Assembly (NCBI RefSeq): GCF_000346465.2
Contig: NC_034012.1
Location: 11,144,294 to 11,208,293, forward strand
Reading direction: 5' to 3'
Source: Prunus persica
Taxonomy: Eukaryota; Streptophyta; Magnoliopsida; Rosales; Rosaceae
DNA: 64,000 nt
Part shown: positions 12,201 to 22,800 of the stretch, piece after piece
Position numbering within the stretch: position 1 is the stretch's first letter
Layout of the letters: the number at the start of each line of letters is the position of its first letter
Notes under the pieces: generated by a model
Databases searched by the model: none
Told to the model about the DNA's origin: nothing
Seen by the model: only the letters and a program-made list of their open reading frames with translations
Position numbers and translations under genes: made by a program

Positions 12201-13928
12201 CAAGAAGAGCTTGCAATCCATTCTGAAAACTAAGAGAAATTAAACAACATTCTTACAGTTGCTGCAGTGTACCATAATAACCTATTTGTCATAACTATGT
12301 CAAGTAACATGCAGAGCCATACATCTATTCTCCTGTTTCTTTTCTTCTCCATAGTTTCTTATGGGCATCTAGGATATAGAAAGTGTATAAATTTATAGTA
12401 TATTTTGAGCAATGTAAACAAGGGTTTTTTCAGAAAACAGAACTTCTACTCCTATTATAGAATTTGACATCTAGCCAATTCCCAAAAAATGTCCCCAAAA
12501 AATTTGTCAACTGAAATTTTTCCTGAAAAAATAAACAGAAAATGTGTAAAATTTTAGTTGGATATCATACATGTGCCATGAGACATAAAAGAAGAGGATA
12601 GTATGATAATATCCTTGTCATGATCTTTGTCGTTCTTCTAGGGGAGCTTCACATACCTTTCCATCGATTAGAGATGCATATAATGTGGAGCCCTTCTCCC
12701 TCAAGTCTGTTGGTATGCTTGCCAGAATTGAATCCTTTTCATCTGTTGCTATCTAAGGTAAGGAAATAGAACTAAGAAAGTGTAAAATCTACTGCTAGCA
12801 TCAATGTAATATATAAATGTAAGAATGTGATTGACGTATAAATGAAAAGAGAATATGGTTTCTAGATTTTAATGGTACCACAATTACAATCAATATAAAG
12901 CAAAAGTTGTGTAATTAGTACATAATTTTCTGCCAGGTACTACCATGTCTGAGGCCCTTGGGGGACCTGACATCTCAAGATATAAAAGAGAGAGAAATCC
13001 CATGACAGCTAAAAATCCAGGGAAACTCTCTTAAATTAATAACTTTAAATTGACGTCTCACAAAATCCTAATAGTGTCTATCTATGTAACCAACCTTTGA
13101 TTCAAAGTTGCTTCCTTTCGAAAAGCGTTATATGAATGCCATACAAATTTCTTCTTAACCAACAAAAAAAAAAGCAACAGATACCTTTAAAGCTTTCTTC
13201 ACATTTCCCTCCATGGTTCCATAAGGCTTTCTCTGTGGAATTCTTAGCAAATACAAAATCTCCTCCAGAGAATCCTAGAATGGAAGTAATATGGTTTCAA
13301 AACTGATTAATGTGAAAGTTAAGAGAGCATGTATTAAAATCAATAATCAATAACCTGTATGGTCTTCATGTTTGTGTTTGCAGGGATTGCCCTCCTTAAA
13401 GCTAGTTCTCCTGATCTGGGAACCTTGGTGTCTGGAGAATAAAGAACTGCATTTGCAGGTGATATAGGCAAAACGTCCCAACCAACCAAAGGAAGTGGAG
13501 AAGATATTTGGACAAACACAAGGATCACAGCAATTAGACTTTGAAGTTTGTTTGTATGTCCACGAGTTGATATGTAGGAATTGGTAAGAGTACCATGCTG
13601 CTGGTCTTTGAGTTCCTGAATGACTGAAAACCCATGTCAAAAGAAAAAAGGAAAGACCCAGCTAAGGGCAATAATTTCATACATTCCTACAACCCAAAAA
13701 CCATAACTTCCAGAGATCAAGTATATGAATAAGATCAAAACCAACCTTTAGATGATTATTTTTGGGCAGGCAATGAACTCTGGAGCGGCCTGATCTTTCT
13801 GGGTCTTTCCCATTGAAGCAAAATATGAAATGGATTGGTTTGAGATTTGACCTTGGGGTAGAGGGAGCAATGGAGACATTGAAGGAGAGCCTGTGAGAGA
13901 TGATGGCGGAGGATAAAGGGAATGCCAT
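9275..13928 (-). CDS. CYP37: Thylakoid-lumen cyclophilin-type peptidyl-prolyl isomerase CYP37 (12 exons, 462 aa)
   Basis: Exons on the minus strand: 13746-13928, 13355-13615, 13185-13274, 12657-12752, 12115-12222, 11817-11866, 10829-10931, 10414-10467, 9976-10134, 9726-9848, 9505-9554 and 9275-9386. All are GT-AG and in frame. The N-terminus is a basic, Ser-rich transit peptide. A hydrophobic segment (SLIAVILVFVQ, about residues 87-97) and an ISPANA|VLYSP site near 117 look like a bipartite thylakoid-lumen signal. Next comes a helical domain (ELALRRAIPAN, LRIPQRKPYGTME) and then a cyclophilin-like domain with VVIDGYSAPLTAGNFAKL, SVYGAVAMAHSE, SSPYQFFFYLYDKRN and GGLSFDEGEFSVFGY. This is the CYP37 type, close in length to the Arabidopsis protein (At3g15520, about 466 aa from memory). 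The related CYP38/TLP40 acts in photosystem II assembly; the role of CYP37 is less certain and isomerase activity is not shown by sequence. Confidence 0.95.
11260..11558 (-). repeat. SINE-like dispersed repeat in CYP37 intron 6
   Basis: Two related segments (about 11260-11320 and 11489-11558) share 'ttagacaaccactgg', an 'agggat' block and a 'gctaaca' end. They flank a unique stretch. On the minus strand there is a GGTTTGAAACC box (11441-11451) resembling a Pol III B box. A tRNA-derived SINE or a composite of two copies is possible. No poly(A) tail or target duplication was found. Confidence 0.35.
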
Positions 13929-14269
13929 GACTGGTCACTAACTCACTGGAGATGGAAGTTGGTGGTAGTTGCAGAGAGGTTTTGGCGCGCCTCATCCGCT
14001 AAAGCCTATCTGGAATTTTTTTGACGGGTTTTGTATGGTTGTGGATGTGGAGTTTCTACAATGCCCCGAAGATAAGGTAAAGGCGTATGGGGTGTGGTGT
14101 GAAATATTGGGCAAATTTGTAAATTAAACAATAGTATAGATTACTACATAACTTAAAGAAAACAAAAATATAATAGTCAAACTCTTTTACTAAATCTAGA
14201 TCAATAGCTAATATATTTAAAAAATACTACTCTTTTCGCACACGATTCCGCGTCACGAGAGGCTTTTAT
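13929..14269. promoter_or_regulatory. Presumed CYP37 promoter and 5' leader
   Basis: The DNA just upstream of the CYP37 start (minus strand) must contain its promoter. I cannot point to a definite TATA box or to named elements. Confidence 0.3.
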
Positions 14270-15175
14270 TTTTAAAATTTTAAATTTATTTTTGAATTAG
14301 AAAATATAATAGGTAGTTGTGTTCCATAAAAATAGGATCATTGTCTTATTTTTCTTTTAATTTTAATGTTTTAAATATGAAAAAGTGTGAATTTACCATA
14401 TTATCCTAATTTAATTAATAATTTCAATTATTAATGTTTGCTATACCAATTGCATTTTTTGGTATTTTGAATGTTTCACTATTCTCTGCCTTTTGCATTA
14501 TATATACTAGCCCCTTGGCACATGTGTGAGCATGTGCAAATTGGTTTTTTATTATTTATTTATTTATTTATAATTTTATTTTTAGAATTAAGAAAAGATA
14601 ACATGGGTAGTTATGTTCCATAAAAGTAGGATCTATCATCTGATTTTATTTTTAATTTTAATTTTTTAATATAAAAATGTGAATTTACCGTATTATCCTC
14701 ATTTAATTAATAATTTCAATTCTTAATGTTTGAATTAACCAATGACATTTTTTGGTATTTTGAATGTTTCACCATTCTCTGTCTTTTGCTTTATATATAT
14801 AGATAATTTCAATTCTTAATATTTGCATTAACCAAGGGCATTTTTTGGTATTTTGAATGTTTCATCATTCTCTGCCTTTTGCATTATATATACTAGCCTC
14901 TCCGCACGCAAGAGGCTTTTTTAAATAAATAAATAAATTTATTTTAGAATTAAAAAAGATAATGAGTAGTTGTGTTCCATAAAAATAGGATCCATTATCT
15001 ACTTTTTCTTTTTCTTTTAATTTTTTTAAATATGAAAAAGTGTGAATTTACAATATTATCCTCATTTAATTAATAATTTGAATTCTTAATGTTTGCATTA
15101 ACCAAGGGCATTTTCTGGTATTTTGAATGTTTCACCATTCTCTGTCTTTTGCTTTATATATATAGATAGATATAG
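14270..15175. repeat. AT-rich tandem repeat, unit about 290 bp (three units plus a partial)
   Basis: The block 'ggtattttgaatgtttca' recurs at about 14461, 14754, 14847 and 15117. It is followed each time by 'attctctg(c/t)cttttgc(a/t)ttatatata'. Upstream in each full unit are 'gtagttgtgttccataaaa' and 'gtgaatttac(c/a)(a/g)tattatcct'. Spacings are about 293, 93 and 270 bp, so one unit is truncated. No coding capacity. Confidence 0.8.
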
Positions 15176-15460
15176 ATTATACCTAAAAATGAATCTTATG
15201 AAAATATGTTATTTCTATCTCAAACTAGTATTGACATCATGAAAATTAAAGCAACGTGTGCCATTATAATTAATGAAAACAAAATAAGCTTTCAAATTCT
15301 TTATTGAAACATAAAATTTGAACTTGACAAAAAATGGGCACTAAAAGATATAGTGTATATATTGCTTGTTTGTTACAAAATTTTAGACAATATTAAAAAA
15401 ATAAACTTAATTTATAACATGTGCAAACAAAATAAGAAGTTTATTATTTTATTATACATA

Positions 15461-15644
15461 CAGTCCCGATCTCTTGGACCACAAGAGTCCAAGAAATTTG
15501 TGGTCACTCACCGTTGGATGTAAATTCAACGGTTCACTCAATCTTGAACTCCTTTTAAGAAACTTTTTTGAACCATTAGATTAATATCCAACGGTGAGTG
15601 ACCACAAATTTCTTGGACTCCTGTGGTCCAAGAGATCAGGACTG
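15461..15644 (+). mobile_element. Mutator-like MITE, copy 1 (184 bp)
   Basis: The two halves are inverted repeats of about 60 bp beginning CAGTCCCGATCTCTTGGACC and including 'gtccaagaaatttgtggtca' and 'ctcaccgttgga'. It is flanked by a perfect 10-bp duplication, attatacata (15451-15460 and 15645-15654). Long terminal inverted repeats plus a 9-11-bp duplication are the hallmarks of Mutator-like elements. No open frame. Confidence 0.88.
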
Positions 15645-15654
15645 ATTATACATA

Positions 15655-16011
15655 TTACATTATTTTGATTAAGTATTAAATGAGGTTACATAGTGCATCA
15701 ATTAAATCTTAAAAAAGGAAGGGCATAGACAGGCAAGCCTAGTTGAGTTGAGGGTTTCAAATCCTAAGTCTAAGCCCTACCCAACCTTAGAGCGGACTTA
15801 ACAATAGGGCCAGGTAAGACTTTGACCCATCAAGTCTTGTGTTACCAACTTTGACCCTCGGGCCACAGGTCAAATGATGATCCATAACCACCACCATCAC
15901 CAACATCACCACCAGTAGCCTCATTTTTTGTCTCATTTGGCTAATCTCCTCGTCTCATATTCTTATCACCAATAAAAATGCATATCATCTAAAAAATTAT
16001 TAATGCACAAA
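15655..16011. other. Spacer between the two MITE copies
   Basis: About 350 bp of AT-rich DNA with a short stretch of CAC/CCA triplets near 15885-15910. No gene seen. Confidence 0.4.
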
Positions 16012-16021
16012 TGTCACATAA

Positions 16022-16204
16022 CAGTCCTGATCTTTTGGACCACAGGAGTCCAAGAGATTGTGGCCACTCACCGTTGGATATTAATCTAATGGTTCAAAAA
16101 AGTTTCTTAAAAGGAGTTCAAGATTGAGTGAACCGTTGAATTTACATCCAACGGTGAGTGACCACAAATCTCTTGGACTCCTGTAGTCCAAGAGATCGGG
16201 ACTG
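16022..16204 (-). mobile_element. Mutator-like MITE, copy 2 (183 bp), inverted relative to copy 1
   Basis: Same family as the element at 15461. Its asymmetric core ('gaaccgttgaatttacatcc') is in the reverse orientation. It is flanked by its own perfect 10-bp duplication, tgtcacataa (16012-16021 and 16205-16214), so the two copies inserted independently. Confidence 0.88.
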
Positions 16205-16214
16205 TGTCACATAA

Positions 16215-16887
16215 ATATAATTATTGATTATGTGTGAACACAAATGTCAAGTCCATTAGGTATTTATTTCTTTTAATTCAAAGTTGCTTCCTTTTAGAGT
16301 AAATTTAGGTTTTAGCCACAAAAAAACTTTCACTTTTGAAAAAAGCCAAAATTTTTCCATTGCACAATAATCACGGATGTCACACAAATATATACGATAA
16401 ATAATTTTCCAATAATAAACCACAAAACAACTACTCAAATCTCACAAGAAGATTTGAACTTAGAACATACTCAATAAAGTGAAGACTAATGTTACTAATA
16501 CAAGCTTGAAACACTTGTATAAAGACCATCAAGACATTGTTTGAGTAAACTTTAATAGATTTCAAATATAAATTTTACAATAATTAGACTCAGCCATCAT
16601 CTTTTAGTCAATTATAAAGAGGATAAGGGTAGGATCATTTAACGGTTCAGATTCAATGTGCGAATCATGCAGTATGGTGCATCGCGAAGCACTAGATCTC
16701 TGGACCGCACCAAAACAAATCGTAACCTTCAAACTCCAAAATCAACGAAATTTACACGACATTACTCGATCCCATAAGACAGTGAGAGCAATCACACTTA
16801 CAACCACCACCTCACTCAAGCTCTCTCTTTCTCTCTCTATATTGGTGATGAATAATTGCACATGTTTGGTATAGATCGAGGTCGAAC
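16215..16887 (+). promoter_or_regulatory. Upstream region and 5' leader of TRS130
   Basis: Includes a pyrimidine-rich stretch (CTCTCT, about 16812-16838) just before the TRS130 start, common in plant core promoters and leaders. A definite TATA box is not claimed. Confidence 0.35.
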
Positions 16888-19800
16888 ATGGCGAACTATC
16901 TTGCTCAGTTCCAGACGATCAAGAATTCCCTTGATCATCTCGTGATTGCAGGTCAATTTCACAATTTTGCAATCTCATTCAATTTTCTGGGTTGTTTTTT
17001 TTCTTCTTCTTTTTGTAATTTCAAATTTGAGCTTAAATTTATTGTTGAGCTTTTTTTTTTGTTAAGCATTTTCCGCATTTGCAGCTACTGATCTTTGTGA
17101 TCGTTAGTGACCTCCCTCACTTTTAGGTTTGAATTGAGATTTGGTGCTCTATGAGTGATAAAAGGTGTTAATTCTATCTGAGAGTAGAAGTAAAAATGCG
17201 TATTTGTCTGAGTATGGGGACAGCAATTAAAGTGGTGCAGCAAATGCACATTTGGTTGAGTGTTGTTAGAGTGATGCCTGTAATGGGTCAGATTTGGAGA
17301 GTTTTCAGGAACAATTTTTCTGTAATTTTGTTTCCGAAAGCAGTGAAAAAGGCATCCATTCCTACCCCAAATGGGAACATAAAAAGTGTTTTAAATTTTT
17401 GTATTTGTTTGAAGAGCTGCATTAGTCATTTGTTTAGTGACAAGCTATATAGTTATGGTTATAATGTTCGGAATGCATGACATGGAAACCTATAGACAAC
17501 CTAAGGGATGTTGATCCCTTAACAATTTCTTCTAATATTGTGATCATGCCCTTAGTTCGTATTGAATTTGCAAGAAGTGAAACAGATAGCTACTCGCGTT
17601 TATGCAGTAATGGTATGTGTTATTAGCCTTGCTTCATTTTCTCACCTAACAGTTTGACAATGAGCACTTTTTCAGTTGAAGATGTGAGCGACTTGTGGCC
17701 TACTGTCAAGAATGGATTTGAGGAGCACTTGCCATTTAAAAGAGCTTGCTTAAATAACAAGACCCGTAATCCTGTGTTTGTGGAGAATTTTCCTGCTGAG
17801 TTCATATTAACCACAGATTCGAGACTTCGTAGCCGGTTCCCTCAAGAGCAATCATTATTTTGGTTTCGGGAGCCATATGCAACTGCAGTCCTTGTCACTT
17901 GTGAGGTAAGATTCGATCTCGTTCACCTCATTTATCTTAATGTAGTTATTTCATAACCAATAGATAATGTTTATATCTATAAACACTAGAGGTTAGTCCA
18001 GTGTTAGGATTTGGGGCTGAGATAAGCACCTTTGGAAGTGTAGGTCTCTTGTTCAATTCCTCATGGATCTATTTCATGGCGACAGTCTTCTGCAAATTTG
18101 ATGTACTGGTATTTCATTTGTGGATGGAAATTTTCCAAAATATTCTCTTCAGTAACACTTATTTTTTTTCTTTTAATTCATTAGGATCTTGATGAGTTCA
18201 AGACCATCCTTAAACCGCGCCTGAAGTTAATTGTGCAAAATGATGAACGGGAATGGTTTATTGTTTTTGTATCCAAGGCTCACCCGAATAATGATCTGGC
18301 CACCAAAATGGCAAATAAAGTATATGCCAAGCTTGAAGTTGATTTCAGTTCCAAGAAGAGAGAAAGGTAAGCTTACTGCTTTTGTAATCAAATATGTTTC
18401 CTTGTTTAAATGGTTGGATTGAGTAGCATTGAGAAATAGGTGTTGTGATTGTTTCATATACATATGATCACTTTTATAAATGATTTTTTTTAATAGAAAC
18501 TTTATAAATTCAAAAGAAAAAGAAACATTAGTGCGAAAATATTAGGACACATTAGGCTTTTCCTAGTATTCTTTACCCTCTATTCAAAGGTGTTCCAGAG
18601 TGCGTGTTTTCAAAATGGCTCTAAAATTTCCAACAAGAGGCTGGCTCAACTTATTTATTATAATGATATTGTGTGAGAAGCCTGCAGAAGTTAGCTTGAT
18701 GCTGGGTTCATATTAAATGTAATGCCTCATTCTGTTCCAGAATTCCCATGCTACATTGTTAGCTAGCCTGTACAGGAGCTACTCAAAGTGTATCAATTGT
18801 TTTGTTGAATAAATTAGTACAATTTAAATCCCCTGTAGATCATTATTTTTTACAATACTCAACCGTTACACAACTTCTTTGTAGTTAACTAAGTCAACAT
18901 GTGATCTGGAGGAATTTTGTTTGTAACTATAAATTTGACAAGAACATTGTTATTATACTGATAGGAACAGATCTTAAGATACTTTATCTTAGCCAAAAGG
19001 CGGAGAAAGGTATAGACTGTTGATATTAGTTTCATGTCTTGATTATTGTTGATATTAGTTTCATGTCTTGATTACTGTATGTGTGGAAATTTTCTTTTCA
19101 ATTCATTTCTGTAACTTGCATATTGTATAATGTGAGTAGATTAGTCATGAAAGCCTTTCCTCCTAGTGATTTTCTAATTTTCCACTCAGATTTTTTAATT
19201 GTATTAGTTATAGTAATCTTTGATTTTTGTCTAAAAGTAGATATCTCTACACTATCTTCATTATATACCATAAAATATGATGCCGACTATCACAAAAGGA
19301 TAAATATAATTTTAAAGAAGTTAGTCTCAGGTTCGAACCCCCATGGCACCTTGGTAGTGTGTGTATGTGAGAAATCCCCCTCCCCTAGTTTAGACTATCG
19401 CTTGTATTGAAAAAAAAAACAAGAAGTTAGTTTGAATTTGAATTTATTTTACCTAATATCATTTTATTTTTACAAACGTATGCTCTGCTCAGGTGTTGCA
19501 AGTTCGATCTATATTCCCCTGAAGCAAACTTTTGGGAAGACTTGGAATTGAAGATCATGGAGTGCATCAGAAATACGTTGGATAGGCGTGTACAGTTTTA
19601 CGAGGATGAGATACGCAAACTCAGTGAACAACGCTTCATGCCAGTTTGGAACTTCTGCAATTTTTTCATTTTGAAGGTTTTCCATTTTTCTCAATTTTTG
19701 GACTAGAAGAATTTGATTAAGGCTGCTTTGGGAAAATAGGATTTAACTGATTGTTTGATCGGTTGTGGATTTCATGCATAAATCACTTGTATTGAAAATC

Positions 19801-22800
19801 TTATGGAAGAACTTTTCTTGCATTTGACTTATGTTATAAAAGTACATTTTGAATCCTACTTCAGGCAATTATTAGGCGCAAGTGCCACAAACCTTTGTGT
19901 CTTCAAATCCATATAACTTAAGTTATTAATCAGATTCTGCTTTGTGGATTCTTACTATAATTGCTTCTCTTCTCAGGAAAGCTTGGCTTTTATGTTTGAG
20001 ATGGCTCATCTTCATGAAGATTCATTACGTGAATATGATGAACTAGAAATTTGTTATTTGGAAACAGGTGCGTAATGCATATATCTTATTTAGCACTTTT
20101 GGTGTTGTAATACATTGTAATACATGTCATGATTTCTATATATGTTTCCTAATGAAAATAGTATCTTCACATGGAACTGCAAATGCCACCTTCAAGTGCA
20201 TGTATTTGGGATCTTTTCAGCTTTAATATATCTACATTTTATAAGTTCTTAATAATTGACCATGCAACTGTAGTCAGTGTTACATTACTTTACGAAGGTG
20301 TAGCGGTCTTCATGAGTTGGGTGCCCTTGTTTTGTAAAAATGAGCAACCATTGACTGCTGTAATTATCATTTTACTCGTGATATTGAGATTCATTCATAA
20401 TTTTCATTCTATCAATTCATGATTTTCATAAAACACAATTTTGATCCCTATTTCTGGGGAGTCATGCTCATAATTGTGTTTTCTCAAAATCCATCAGCTA
20501 ATGTTCAAATCTTAATAAAGTACTCTTTTGTATTTTATAAATGTGAAAAGTTTGATTTTGATCCAGTGATTGGTGAGCATGAATGTGTGTGCTCATCAGT
20601 GACTATGAGATCATGAGAGTGTGTGTGTGTGTGTACATGTGCACGCTACTCCAAAAGAAATTAAAACTTGGAAATTCATCATTCTAACATAAGATTAATT
20701 CTTTTAAATGGTGAGATTCTGGACAACAATGGATTCTTCTCTTTCTTTCTTTTTCCTCTGGATAAGAAACCAATAGTGATTCTGTTTCATCTGATCAGTT
20801 GAAATGACTGGAAAGAGGAAAGACTTTGGGGGAGTTGACCATGGCGATGATCAGGCAGCATTGATTAATTCTGGAAACAAACCATTGACACAAATCGTTC
20901 AAGATGACTCATTTAGGGAATTTGAATTTAGACAGTATCTGTTTGCCTGTCAATCAAAGGTATGTGAAATTGAGTTGGTGAACTAAGTGATGTCACTTAA
21001 AATGATTCTATCTGTTTGCTTTGTTTACAGCCTAATGTTATGTGGCATGGAATACTGTGGCTTACTTTTGAATGTTCTGCTTATTGGTTGCTGGAATCCA
21101 TTAGTTTAAATTTCATTTAGCATGCTGTAGTAAACTGTTGCTCCATTCCGTCTAATTCCAACTGTATTTCTATAATTAACACTTTGTAAATGTGTTGATA
21201 GATGCTTAATAAGGTCATTCAACATGTTCATCATTCTCTCTCTCTCTCTCTCTCTCTCAAGTATGTTATGTAAACTAAATGGTGCAAGTGATGAATAAAA
21301 GTTTTACCAAGGGCATAAAAGAAACATCAGTGATTATTTGCTCAATATAAGAAAAATAATCTGACCATTCAGAAAAAAAACAATCTTTCAGGTGGCCAGC
21401 CTTCTGGCTGTGCTGCTTCATGGATGCATTTCAAAGACTTGACATAAATTGCACTGCATGGCTCAGGCTGTTGCCAAAGCAGGGTGGCTTGCCTTCTGGC
21501 TGTGCCACTTCCCAAATGCATTTCAAGGGTCTGGAATGACTTGCAATGAATGGCCTAGGAACAACTGAAGCAGTTCATGATAGCCCTGACCCTAGATTTA
21601 ACTTTGCACTCTTGGGGAGCAGATATGAATTGATTGGATTGATGGTTCACATGTTACTATGACCAAAATTTTGGCAAATGTTCTGCACTATTGCTATAGG
21701 AGCATATTTAAATCAAAAGTTAGGTGGGGGAGAGAGAGAGAGGGTTGCTTTTCTAAAGAAAAAAAAAGTCTTGACGCTTTTGGGGATGTTTTGTACTGGG
21801 TTTCCTTTTTCAAATTTCAAATTTCAATTATGTCATTGCAGTCATTTTATTAGTTGAAAATTTGAGCTTTCAAAATCTAGTTTACGCATACAGTGGCTTT
21901 CTATTTTGCTGAAACAATAAATTTGAACTGCACCTTCTGATACATGGTTAAATGTAGCTTTTATTCAAGCTCAATCGCCCATTTGAAGTTGCAGCCCGGG
22001 GATACTCATTCATTATAAGCTTCTCAAAGTCTCTGGCAGTACATGAGGTATCTGGCATTCATTTTCTTGAAGCGTTTTTCACCATAATATCATACATATC
22101 TTGAGCTTTAGCATGATGATCACTTCTGACTTTTCTTTTTTCTTTTCTTTTTTCCCACCTTTCCTGTTTTCTCCTTTTGGAGTTGTTTTCAGAATATTCT
22201 ACCTTTTTGCATGCGTGAAGTTTGGGTCATAACAGCTTGCATATCTGTAGTCAATGCAACTGCTTCACATTATAAGGAAGGACTTGCAGCACCTGATATA
22301 GAAAAGGAGTTCTACCGCCTTCAAGGCGACCTTTATTCACTATGCAGGGTTAAGGTAAAAGTTCTTTGTATTTTTTAAGCAGGATGACCTTAAAATATCG
22401 TTTGGTTTTATATATTTAATCCCTTGATACACCGTTTTGGAGTGTATTGATACAAGTGAAATGAAATCCATTGTTCAGCTGACAATCAAGATTAATTAGA
22501 GACTTTGTTTTGGAGATGCTCGCACTTTACTGAGTGCATTGGCACCAGTGTTCTATATCATTCTAAGTGGCTGCGCAGGACAGTCATAATATTTTATTTC
22601 TATTTATTTCTTAATTTCAAGTTATTTGTCATAAAATGCTCAATGATGTATGTTTATGCAGTTCATGAGGCTTGCATATTTAATTGGATATGGAACAAAT
22701 ATAGAAAGGAGTCCTGGCAACAGGTACAGATTGAATCTTTGAAGATGAAAACCACTTTTAGCATTCTAGAAACAAGCTTTGACATGTAATCATAACAATT

